A stretch of DNA of 64,000 nucleotides from Lanius collurio (lineage: Eukaryota; Chordata; Aves; Passeriformes; Laniidae). A program made the position numbers and the translations under genes. The notes below the pieces were generated by a model. That model ran no database searches, was not told the origin of the DNA, and saw only the letters and a program-made list of their open reading frames with translations. Of the stretch, positions 25,896-37,060 are shown one piece after another (the first letter of the stretch is position 1; the number at the start of each line of letters is the position of its first letter). Location of the stretch: NCBI GenBank assembly GCA_020086605.1, contig JACBWW010000004.1:19417624-19481623 (forward strand), written 5' to 3'.

Positions 25896-28800
25896 ATGTG
25901 CCTTGTGAAAGAAAATCCATAATTTCATTTTTGCAAGCTATAAGCAAAAGTGAACGCTAATCATTAAAACAAATAAAGCAAACAAAATTATACAATTTCA
26001 GGAGATTTCTAATCGAGTAATTTATTTTTAACAAATGCTTTCACAATCTCACTTTTAAATCCATTCTCTAACATTTGAATGCCAGTTTAACACACATAAG
26101 GAACAGCAGGTAGAAACACATTTCCAAAGATTATTTCAGATTGCTACTTAGCCCAGTATTCATACAGTCATCAGAAAAATCTGCGGGCTTTGAGAATGAC
26201 TTAATTTTTCTTTTGAGATATAGGTACAGTACAGGAGTGTTACTGCACAGAAATATTAGTCAGAGCAAAAACACCAGGGACCCACACCCTTCCCATTGTT
26301 TTGAAATGTAAACATTAAGACTTGGAATTTCAAATAAAAAAAATGCAGGGCATATGTTATAGAAATGGCATACCTGTTACAATCAGAATAATACTAATCT
26401 CTCAGATACTTCAAGCATAGACTTATTGGCACAAACCCAGCAAAAACCCGCACAGCAGGAACAAAACCTTACTACCTATTATCTCTCAAACACCTCCTTT
26501 CTACCTAAAATTAAGAACTGTATTTCAAATTTTCAAATAAAATTAGCATCTTGCTATTTAAGAACTGTTCTCACACTAGACTAACTTGTCTATATACAAA
26601 ACTTCATCAGGTAAACTGATTTATAAAGAAAGCTGCAAAAAACTTGGACATTTTCACAGTTCTACAAGTGACCGACACAAATGTCAACAAACCCAGTTCG
26701 CTGTATCATTTAGTTGAGCCACGCAACACAGATCTAGACTGCGGGTGCAGACACACACCATGCAAAACAGGCAGTACTCAAGATTAGCTACTGCTGATTT
26801 TGGATTTCTGAACTCCTCTATTCAACAATTTTCTATATCCAAAAATATGGTTTAGAAAAAAAAAATCCACAGTTATCATATATGAGAAACAAAAATACAA
26901 AACTAAATCCCCAAACTTGTATTTTAATCTGCTTTGCAAAAAACTTCTTAAGAGCTTCCCATAGGCCCCGTTTTCAATGATTTCAACCAAGATTTGCCTA
27001 AGGACATGCAGCTGACTCAGAAATTAACTGAAAAAACATGGCAAACCACATGGGTCTCGTCTCTGCAGCACTCTGGAACAGATCAGGGCATTTGACCCGA
27101 TCGCCTGCTCATCGTAAACACCACAGAATTGTCCCTGAGCATCTCAGCACACAGTCACTGCCTCAACTTGCACAGCTAATAGCAGACATTTAATTTTAAA
27201 CCCATGTTCATTTAGATGAATAAAACATATCAGAGATACACGCTCAAGCAGCCACTCCCGCCTGGCGCTCAGGTTAGAGAGGCCGGAGGCTCGCTCATGA
27301 GCCTGCTCAAGGCTGGCTGCTGGCACAGGGCTCCATCTACCGGTGTGAGATCCTGCACACCTATGGGAAGAGCTGGTGGGGGAAAGAATAAATTAAAATC
27401 TCAACAGCTATTTCACATCTCTGTTTGCTAATGAGATATTCAGAAGACATAACATGGGACTATTCAGAAAACACTACTGTTTCAGAAGAAAACAACTAAC
27501 AACTATATGCACTCATGTGCTAGCTTGAAACTGTTATACATGTATGAAATCTTTGATTTTCCTTTAATATTCGAAAAATATGTCTCAAAAACTGTTCTAA
27601 AGAAGCAACATTTTCTACAAGATGCAGCATATAACTACACTCTCCCAATGCAGATGTAAAGCTTTATTGTTCCTTCTTAATGCAAGCAAATAAGCAAATA
27701 CATAACTCTCAAAAATTACTGAAAACTGCATAATTTTGGAACAATTTAAGGCATTAGAGGTGGTCTTTTTCTTTAAAAAAGAGAACTCCTCAAACATGCA
27801 GAAGCAAAGTTTCAAAATGAGACTGCTATCAGTATTCATCAAATCTATTTCTGCACAGTGCGACCTGTACTATGTCTAAAGATTAATTTGACTATTGCTG
27901 TAACATGCAGCATTTCTCAAACTGAGCCATTTAAACCTTGCCTTAATAACCCCACTGCACATTCAACTCATGTCTGGGAGTGAAAAAGAGCAGTATCTTT
28001 CCCTCCCCAGGGCCCTTCGTGCCCATCAGCCAAGGTTATTGAGCTCTGGCTGCAGAAGAGCAGACAAAACAGAAAGCAGCAGAAGCAGGGCTATGCCTTC
28101 TGTGCAGCACTTCAGGAGATGCCCGAGCTTGCCAGGGGCCAACAGCTGGCTGACCAGCCAGACCAATTCTGTTCTCCAAGGCATGGCTAGCAGGATCAGC
28201 AGCTGTCTTGTGACCTGGTGCACGAAAAGAGACAGTGCAAGAAATGGACAGTGAGATCCACAACTCCACCTCACTTCTTTTCTTCAAACATCCTGCCTCA
28301 CACTCAACACCATGAAGGCAGCTGAGCAGGGCTCAGAACAGGGTAAGGGAATCCTTGAAAAACCCACATCTCTCACACGGTACCTAAATGCAGGGAAAAG
28401 ATGTGATTAATTCAGTCAGGAACACCTGAAAACAACCAACAGATGGTCACAGCAAGAAGGCAGGAATGAGTGGAGACCAGTAAAACCAAGGCTCTATGTA
28501 TTATCCTATAAGGCAAGGGGAACTGGTGAACAAGTGCAACAGGGAATTCACATAGCTCCTCCTGTGGCTCAGTTTTCCCAATGTAGCTTGTTCCCTATAA
28601 ATTACAGTTAAAGAGACTACCAGAAAAGAAATTGCCTACAATGAACTTTACACAATGCCACAAAATGAGAACAGAATACTGTCTTTTTTCTTTTATTTTA
28701 ACTGGAAGGAAAAGCAAATTTTAAAGCTTGAAAGTGACTTTTTACTTGCTAAATTTGAATTTTAACCAAAATGCATTTTAGAATAAAACTGAGCAGAACT

Positions 28801-31800
28801 ATGGGGTTCTGATGTCTCTTTAAGGAACAATGACATCAATGCAGGCCACACTTGAGAAGGATATAGGTGTGGAACTACATCCTTTTTCATCATACGGTCA
28901 GGTGCAAAGGGAAAAGTTAAACTTCAAGATTCCTGTGGTTTAAGGAAAATAAATACCATTACAAACAGATCCAAGAACACAGACGCATTAAATACTGTTT
29001 GCTTTTCTTCAGATGTAGATTATGGGAATGGAGATATTTAACTACTTAAAGACTAATTTTTATTTCGTTTTAAGCTGTTTACACCTTCAGCAATTTCCTG
29101 GTATCATGACAACTAGCAGAAGCAAAAAAAAAAAAAAATAGAAAAACGTGGGAAAAAGCAAACCAGCATCTGTGAAAACAGTTTTCAACTGGTATCTAAG
29201 TATTTAATTGGCCTACTTTATTAAACTGAGCAACTGAATGTCTATTATAGTTTCTGTATCATTCATCTAGTAATATTTGTAATAAACAAATTCAAAATAA
29301 GAACACATTTCTCTAGCTCTACAGAAAGAGCTACAAAAATGTCAATAAATCTTAAAATTGTGGGGGGTGTTTAACAGCACCAATTTCCTCATTACAAGGA
29401 AGGTATCAAGCAGCAAAGTGGTCACACAGTTCTTATGTCAAATCTCAGACAAGGAAAATCACATCCTAACAGTCTGCCATAATAGCAAATGGAAAAAATG
29501 CCTGGGCCTGTCCACACACAAAAAACACACTCTAGAAATACATGATGAAAAATACTGCTTTGTTTCTCATGCTTGTATCTAAAAATGTACATAGCAATTT
29601 TAACACATTCCCACCCACTAATCACCTAAAACTGCAAAATTCCTATAGAACCTGAAATTTCATTTACTTGAATGTGATTAACAAGAACACATTGAGAAAC
29701 AGCATCTTAAAGCAAGTCCAGCTGTAGATCACAGAAGTTTTAAGAACAGTATTTAAGAAAAGTAAGTAGTGACTTTCTAAAAATAATACTAATAAATTTA
29801 TTAAACTATTCTACAGATACCAATGATTTTATCATATCAATACCACTAATGATATTATAGCATGGGTATAATTCAGGCAACTACAACAAGCATAAATTAT
29901 AATATCTGACACAACATTGCATCAGAAATGTATCTTCACATTTCACCATATAATCTCTCTCAAACAGCACTAAATATTAGAAAGAAAAATATAACTATGT
30001 ATCATATTATTAATGAGAGAAAAAAAATGCTTAAAAAAATAATACACTCATTTTTGCATAACTTCTTTCAATAGCATTGAAGACACCACTGGAATGTCTT
30101 AGCTTTCCTTATTATGCTCAGTCAGTGCTCTCAGGTCTCTTAACTGCACTCAGCTGCAAGCTGAGATGCTATTTCTCTTGGTAACTAGGTTAATCTTTTT
30201 GGCAGTCAATTCCTAAAATGAAGTTAAATCTATAATACATAGAAATAAACCAACAAAAACATAGAACACACTGGTACTTTCTTTCCTATCAAATTCAATA
30301 GACAAGCAGTAAGAATGGTTCCACTTCCTCACCTGTTGGCTTGGGGTGACTTGAAATATTCCCTACTGTTGCCCCTGCCCAGAAACATCAGAATTAACAA
30401 GGAGAGGGGGGTCAAACACATACATTTGGAAATAGTGCAATGGAAGAAAGCTAAAGAAGAGCTGATTAATCTAAAGGAAACAAGTCAAGAACATATTAAA
30501 AAAAAAAAAAAGTAATACAAAGATTTAAAAATATTTAACTTTATGAATTAAACACTGAAACAACAAAAATTGTACTTTAAATTGCCTAAACATTCTACAG
30601 AAAAAGAAATATTTTAATACTTTTCATTTCTATACACCTCAACTGCCATTCCTCTGAAAGCTCTATGCCCTTTTTCACCAAGCTGACCTAAGCTCAGGAT
30701 CATTCTTTTGTTAAACTGGCAACTAGGAGCATTTTCAAGTTCTAGTGCCACCAGAGGAAATTGATAACATGCCCATTCATGAAGTAATTCTTCAGCACTA
30801 AATATTCCCTTTATAACTGGACATTTTTATTTACAAGCTAAAGTACAAGTCAACTTGTAAACTGTCTTAAATAAATTACTACCACAAATTAAAAATGCAG
30901 TCTGTTTGCTTCAAGTACACCAGTTTTTGATCCCATATTAAATTCTCTCACAGTGGAGCATCACAGCATTTTCAGAACAGTTTTGATTCAAACATAACCC
31001 TGCCCCCATTCCACAAATCCTGATAGAAACTATCACCCCCTCCCTACAAAGACCTAATCAATAACCAAGCATTTTAATCCTCTTTTGTCCTTTGTACTAC
31101 ATTACTGAACCAGATTAAATTTTTCTAATTTATTTCACACTTAACATTTAAATTAGTGCATAGCTAGTCAGAATATTACTATTTAAATGAACGCATAACT
31201 TAAAGATCAAATTCTGTCTTCAACAGATTTACATAAAAGGACAGAAAGGATAACATTTGTCTACCAGCATGTTATGTGGATCTCCTTAACTCAATTTATT
31301 ACGGATTTCATGGTGCAAAAATTATTGCCCTCCAGGAGCTGAACTCATTACCAATTATTTCTTCCAAACCCACAGTGTAATCCCATGCTTCTGTGACCAA
31401 TGGGAGTTTTGCCATTCACTTAAAGGGAAGTTGAATCTGTTCCTCGGTTTGCTACTCTATCAAGAGATAGATACTGAACAAAATGATACCACAGCCACTG
31501 TCTTGACTTTTTTTCTATTACATAACAGATACTATGAACCAGTTCCATGTATTTTAGTTCCAGCTAAAAATAAAATAAACATACTGATGATCATTTTAAC
31601 TACATATGAAGTCAACAAGAGGATTATATGCCTTTTTCCAATGTGAATTTCCAGAATATATTTCAGCAACTATAATGGCAACTAGCCTGTAGTGGACTGG
31701 ACCCTACACAGCCCTGCAACTTCCTCCCTACTCCAGAACCCACAGGAGCATTCCTGCAAGTCACCTGGTGCACATGCAGCACACCCAAGTCACAATACAC

Positions 31801-32367
31801 ACACAAACAGCCTCCCACCAGCCACCTGCCCCAATAAACTCCTTCTATAAGCCAATTCGAGAAAAGCACAGGTAAAGAAAACAAAAACTAACAAACAAAA
31901 TAGGGAAGAAAATAAGCTGTACACATACTCTGGTGGCCAAAATGAAGTTGACCATAGGCCACAGGTACCACAGCTCTAACTTTCAAAACAACAAACGCTT
32001 TCAGAATAATTAACTGAACCACTGAGTTTTAATTCTCCTGAAAAGCAGGAAATAAATATTATAATGCCTTTGGCAAGGCTCAGCCAAATGTAATGGAGCA
32101 CAGTAAATACAATAAGCTGTTTTCATGTTTAGATGTTCAATAAAATAGAGTGTAAATCCTTAAACACAATGCATTGAGATAAGCATTCAATTTAAATGAT
32201 CATGTCTTGTACTTAGGACAGATCAGCAATGCCTGTTTCACACTTCATACAAAAAGTTTCAAGAAAATTTATTTTAGAGAACTGTAAACTACATGGGAAC
32301 ATTTCAAAATATATTATTTGATTCACTGATACTATGAAAACCAAAGATCAATTCCAGCAATATCTCA
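25896..32367 (-). other. MIPOL1: MIPOL1 intron with two GC-richer patches
   Basis: AT-rich intron, broken by patches of higher GC at about 27040-27380 and 27990-28350. The first has several CpG dinucleotides and splice-like motifs on both strands. The second has overlapping ORFs on both strands that I could not match to a family. Poly-A tracts occur at about 29126-29139 and 30499-30511. No exon is claimed here. Confidence 0.4.
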
Positions 32368-33390
32368 TGTTGTGGTGGGCTGACTGACTGGAATCCAGGC
32401 ACCCACTAAAGCTGCTCTATCACTTCCTCCTCAGCTGGACAGGGGAAAGAAAAATATAACAAAAGACTCAGTCACCATCATGGGCAAAACAGATTTGACT
32501 CAGGGAAATACCAGACTTGAAAATCCCTTCCACTCGCTTCTTCCTGGGCTTAATTTTACTCTCAATTTTCTCTACCTCCTCTCCACCACAGAGAAGAGGG
32601 ATGGAACCAGAGTTTACAGCCAGTTCATCACACATTGTCTCTGCTGCTCCTTCCTCCACAGGGGGAGAACTCTTCACTCTCTCCCCCTGCTTCAGGTGGG
32701 GTTCCTCCCACAGGAGAAAGTCCTCCACAAACTTCAACATGATTGCTTCCCATGGACTAAATATTCATAAACTACTCCAGCATGAGTCCCTTCCACGTGG
32801 TTCAATCTTTCATGAACAAGCTCCTCCAGCATGGGTCTTGCATGGGCTCCCTGCAGCCAGAAAACCTGCTCTAGCATGGGCTCCTGTCTACAGGTCCATA
32901 GGACCTGCCAGGAGCCTTGTACAGCACAGGCTTCCCATAGGGTCACAGCCTCCTTTGGGCACATCCATCTGCTCCAGCGTGGGGTCCTCCATGGACTGCA
33001 TGTGGGTATCTGTACCTCCATGGGTGTCCATGTGATGCCAGAGCACACCATGGTCTTCACCACAGGCTGCAGGGGAATCTCTTCTCTGATGGCTGGAGCA
33101 CCTCCTCCCTCTCCTTCATCACTGACCTTGGTGTCTGCACAGTTGTTTCTCTTACACATTCTAACTTCTCTCTCCAGCTGCAAGTGAGAATTCCCACTGC
33201 CCCCACTTTCTGTTATCCCAGAGGTGCCAATGCCACTTTTGACAGGATCAGCCTTGGCCAGCAGTGGATCCATCTTGAAGCTGGCTGGCATTGGCTCTGT
33301 TAGACATGAGGGAAGCTTCTAGCAGCTTCTTGCAGAAGATCCTCTGTCGCTCCTTTGCTAAAAAATCTTGCCACATAAAGCCAATACACA
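32368..33390 (-). mobile_element. Solo LTR of an avian endogenous retrovirus, about 1 kb
   Basis: The ends are TGTTGTGGTGGGCTGACTG at the left and GCCAATACACA at the right, giving the usual TG...CA termini. The flanking pentamers TCTCA (32363-32367) and TCTAA (33391-33395) are a possible 5-bp target duplication with one mismatch. Internal blocks such as GCTGCTCTATCACTTCCTCC, GCTGGACAGGGGAAAG, GCAAAACAGATTTGACT, CTGCAGGGGAATCTCT and GGCTGGCATTGGCTCTGTTA match a family common in bird genomes, as I remember it. That family is read on the minus strand. The block that usually carries its AATAAA signal appears deleted near 32508. Long minus-strand ORFs inside it (185 codons, 32734-33291) are LTR sequence, not a host gene. 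Confidence 0.8.
32775..32990. repeat. Diverged internal repeats within the solo LTR
   Basis: The motif CTCCAGCATGRGTC recurs at 32775, 32824, 32869 (as CTCTAGCATGGGCTCC) and 32972 (as CTCCAGCGTGGGGTCC). Spacings are 49, 45 and 103 bp, the last close to two units. This is a decayed array of units of about 50 bp typical of this LTR. Confidence 0.65.
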
Positions 33391-33770
33391 TCTAACTATT
33401 TTCAAAATTCTAATATATAATACTCTTTAGTATCCCAAAGGTCACCACTCTGTAGAAACTGTCAGTTTGCATTTTAACCTGTCCCTAAAAGACAAAGGTC
33501 CACATCAAGAAGCACCATGGAAAAGAGAAGCCTGGTGTTATGAAGTTAGCAGGGAGCTTCCTCACAACACTAGCAGGGAACATGCCAAGCATCCTGTCAC
33601 TTAAAAAACTGGTGGCTGAAAGCAGCATTCATCTTAACAGCTGAGCATTGACACTGGTTCTTTCCATAGCTGTATCTGTTCCACAAATAAAGGTTCAATA
33701 CTGTTTCTCTTACTCCTTCAAAACCATTTTCCTTTCAAAGGAAAAGGAAAAAGGCAGCAATCATACTTAC

Positions 33771-33925
33771 AGGAGTATCTGTCAGTTGCAACATTAGCCT
33801 GTAGTTAAATCTGTCAATAGTCAGCAGCCCAGAAGGGTTGTTTGTTTTAAAGGTAAGTTTCAAAACATCGATTACCCACACAGGATAACAGACACAAAAG
33901 AAGCCTCTGCATTGATTTGCATGAC
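33771..33925 (-). other. Exon-like open segment on the MIPOL1 strand
   Basis: Read on the minus strand, a TTTAGTGCAG acceptor (33926 rightwards) is followed by 155 nt that is open in one frame for all 51 codons, then a near-perfect donor CCT|GTAAGTATGA (33770-33761). The encoded peptide is hydrophobic in its first half and then mixed, with Asp-Arg-Phe-Asn-Tyr-Arg-Leu near its end. I do not recognise it. It does not join in frame with the exon at 7063-7197, where it would run into a stop after four codons. It may be an alternative 5' UTR exon of MIPOL1, an exon of another transcript, or coincidence. Confidence 0.25.
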
Positions 33926-35882
33926 CTGCACTAAAGTGAGCATCAAGTCAGATCACCAATTCATAGCTTAAAACCATTTCACTATGGCATTTCACTGTCA
34001 TTAAAATGCAGCATCTACTCTGCCCTATGTTTAGCAGACTAAAAAGTAGGTAGCATAAAGATCCATTAGGATATCTCTCAAGTTCATGACTAATTTTACA
34101 CAAAACTGTGATCTATAGGCAGGATGCTCTTCATCTTCAGCTTGCATGTATCTTTCTTGCTTTAAGTTCTAATGAATAACTTGTTGATTCTTTCCACAGA
34201 GAACTATCAAACACTTATTTTCTCTTCTCCCCTAAACCCTTCCAGCAAAATCTGAAAACTCCCTTACTTTTTCACTAACCTAGGCACTCTCAGAAACAAA
34301 AACCTTCACAAACTGCAAAAAGCTACATGTGGGCCATGTGACATCAGCACCATACTCCTATTTGTGCCAGTGATACAATGTGTTGGATTTGTCTTGCTGC
34401 AAAAGAAACACGAAGCCTAAAACAAAACCTTATCTGGCCTCTAACTGGTCTGGGAAAGAGTTTAACACCCTTACAAACGCATTTCTAATTTATCATCATC
34501 TAGAATGACTTCCAACAAGCAGGAAGACAGATTAACAGAATGTGAAGAAAAGCAACATTTCCTTTTCCAAAGAGAAAAACTAGTAACTAAAAGAGAAATT
34601 AAGTAAATCCAGGAAAAAAAGCAAACAAACAAAAAGGCAAGAACTCTGATTAGTTATCATGTGAAAACTAGGGAAGAGATTTTTAAAATGTAATTTGATA
34701 CCCACTATTATTGGGTAGTAGTCCCCATTACAAACCGTAATGGGAATCATCATCATCTAAAAAACTTGCAGTATCACTGCAAGAAAACCTGTAATGCCTA
34801 CAGAAACTAGCAGCAGCAACTGTCCCTACCTTCCTAAATCCTATACATGACTTCACCTCCCAGTCCCTCTCTTCACTTTTCATACTGCAGTAACTTCTTA
34901 GCTGGACAGACAAGACAAGTTTATCACTTTCAAGATCCTGAAATCAGTGCTAATCCCTTTACCAGTGACAAGGCAGAAGAGCTCATAGCTATCAAATTGA
35001 TGGCACCTCACTGGTGTACACAGCTCTGTCTCACACAGCTTAAGAACCTTGTCATGAATGATAACATTCAGGGTACTAAACAGCAAAATAAAGTGAAAAA
35101 TAACCACCATATAAGCAGCATGTTTAACTGGCATGACAGTTTTAACTCTTGTTAAACCTTACAAGATTTATAAATTGGTGCCATAATATATTTAAATAAG
35201 CAAATAATCTGAACCAAGTGGTTTCAAGTTAAATCACAGTTGTACATTCCCAGAGCAGAACTGGTCAAGTATGGATGCTCAAGGACAGGTACAAGAACAA
35301 GGCAAGCACATCACTGCACTTCCCTAAAATCACAGATTCTAGAACCTCCAAGATTTGCAGCTCTCAGATCTTCTGAGCCAGAAGCACATTGCTGTGGTTA
35401 ACCGATTTCCTCTTCCACAGCCAAAGCACTGCAATTTAACACTGTTCTAACTGTAGTTAGAGCTTGCTGGAATATTCAAAAGCCACTACGGTGCTGCAGG
35501 GCACTCGGAATTCTCGAACTCGGGCTGAACAAACTCCTAAAGTAAACCAGCTACAATCACCTCAACCCCCTCAAGTAATACCTAGACTCAGCTGTAGTTG
35601 TTCCACAGTAAAACATCGGAGGGTGTGTTGCTCGGGTAAAATACTCCTTTGGGTACACTTACCGAATATTTTTCTCCCAAACTATTCACACGGAAAAACC
35701 GTAGCCTTTTTCCTCAAAAGAAACAGACCCTCACAATATCATCAAGAATTCTAACTAGCAAGAATTAAAATAGGAGCTGAGGTATACAACTTATTGGGAT
35801 TTCCTAGGCAGCTTTTCTTAAGTCATAAATATTAAAAAAACCAAAGGCACAAACTTTATTTTGTCAAGTTCTTCTGGTACGG

Positions 35883-35906
35883 TTTTTTTTTTTTTTTTTT
35901 TTTTTT
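35883..35906. repeat. Poly-T tract (24 T)
   Basis: A run of 24 T directly at the edge of the CpG island. Read in the MIPOL1 sense it is poly-A. Confidence 0.85.
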
Positions 35907-36439
35907 AATGTATTTTACAATGCTGAGTAGCTTCCACAGTTTGTTCTCATCTGACACTAAAGATCCAGCACCGACCTCCCGATTTGTTCGGGGCAGGTTT
36001 CATCTCGGACTGCCCCGGCTCCCTTCCCAGCGGTGCCCCTTCCCGGGAGGGGGCAGCCCGTCCATCCCTTCCCCCCCCGCTAAGCCGACAGCCTCGGGGA
36101 CTCCAAATCGCGCATCCCCGCACGGGCAACTTGCTGCCCCTGTCTCCGCTGCGGAGCGGGCGGTAAGTCGGGCAAGCCGGGGTCGCCCGGCGGCCACGAG
36201 GAGGTAACATTAACAAAGCCAAGGGGCTGCCACGGCTCCCGTAGCCGGACAGCGGCGCAAGGGCCCGGCAGCGGCGCGGCCCCGGGGGGGAAGGAGGCCG
36301 GGCAGGGCCGCGGGGAGGCGCTGGGGGCAGAGCGGCCCGACCTAACGCCGCCTCGGCGGGACGCGCCGCCACCGCCGAGCCCCGCCGCAGAGGATGGGGC
36401 GAGTTCCAACCCGAGCGCCGCGGGGCGGCCCCAGCCCCG

Positions 36440-36794
36440 NNNNNNNNNNNNNNNNNNNNNNNNNNNNNNNNNNNNNNNNNNNNNNNNNNNNNNNNNNNNN
36501 NNNNNNNNNNNNNNNNNNNNNNNNNNNNNNNNNNNNNNNNNNNNNNNNNNNNNNNNNNNNNNNNNNNNNNNNNNNNNNNNNNNNNNNNNNNNNNNNNNNN
36601 NNNNNNNNNNNNNNNNNNNNNNNNNNNNNNNNNNNNNNNNNNNNNNNNNNNNNNNNNNNNNNNNNNNNNNNNNNNNNNNNNNNNNNNNNNNNNNNNNNNN
36701 NNNNNNNNNNNNNNNNNNNNNNNNNNNNNNNNNNNNNNNNNNNNNNNNNNNNNNNNNNNNNNNNNNNNNNNNNNNNNNNNNNNNNNNNNNNNNN
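36440..36794. other. Assembly gap (355 N)
   Basis: A run of N inside the CpG island. Both edges are extremely GC-rich, which commonly causes dropout. Translated ORFs spanning it have no meaning. Confidence 0.99.
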
Positions 36795-36907
36795 GGCTGG
36801 TTCGCCAAATCACAGTTAGGGGGTGTGGCGCCGCCCTGCGGGCGGGAGAGGCGGCGCGGCGGGGCCGGGCGGGGAGCCGGGGTCGAGGGGGCTGGTTCGG
36901 GGAGTCT

Positions 36908-36934
36908 CTCCTGCCCGTCCTGCCCGTCCTGCCC
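36908..36934. repeat. 9-bp tandem repeat, three copies
   Basis: Three tandem copies of CCTGCCCGT, the last ending in CCTGCCCCC, inside the CpG island. It is a short GC-rich minisatellite that could vary between individuals. Confidence 0.8.
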
Positions 36935-37060
36935 CCGCACAGCCAGCTGTGGTTTTCTTCGCGGGGTGTTAGCTCCGGGGTGCTGCCCAGGATGGAAGGA
37001 ATTCCCTACTAAGGGACGCAGTAACCACAAATGGAGAGACAGACCCTGCTAGAGATTCTG

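Larger units (their letters stand above)
33391..35949 (-). other. MIPOL1: MIPOL1 intron near the promoter
   Basis: AT-rich sequence between the solo LTR and the CpG island. It holds the exon-like segment at 33771-33925 and a poly-T run at 35883-35906 just before the island. ORFs at 34728-35155 and 35464-35754 show no recognisable family. Confidence 0.4.
1..36900 (-). other. MIPOL1: MIPOL1 gene, 5' part (partial transcription unit)
   Basis: This is the inferred extent of the minus-strand gene, from the left edge of the window to the CpG island at about 36-37 kb. The gene encodes MIPOL1, a mostly coiled-coil protein named for mirror-image polydactyly. Its biochemical role is poorly defined. 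Support comes from one exon carrying the characteristic Met-Glu-Asn-Trp start with flanking splice sites, an upstream exon that splices to it in frame, and the adjacent divergent SLC25A21 exon 1, the known neighbour of MIPOL1. The first exon itself was not found; it may lie in the unsequenced 36440-36794 gap. Later coding exons must lie to the left of this window. The right boundary is approximate. Confidence 0.65.
35950..37060 (-). promoter_or_regulatory. MIPOL1: CpG island, probable MIPOL1 promoter
   Basis: A very GC- and CpG-rich block between AT-rich flanks, broken by 355 unknown bases. It has GC-box (Sp1-type) sequences such as GCGGGCGGGAG near 36838, and a TTTGGCG E2F-like site on the minus strand at about 36802-36810. 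There is no obvious TATA box. It lies upstream of the recognised MIPOL1 exons, on the correct side. No good minus-strand donor was found in the readable part, so exon 1 may fall in the gap. A strong plus-strand donor-like CG|GTAAGT at 36163 hints at rightward transcription too. The long ORFs here are composition artefacts. Confidence 0.65.

Noticed and set aside
35947..37030. Very long ORFs (288 and 316 codons, minus; 141, plus) over the CpG island
   Set aside because: They are mostly translated N from the gap plus GC-rich DNA that lacks stops. No domain is visible.
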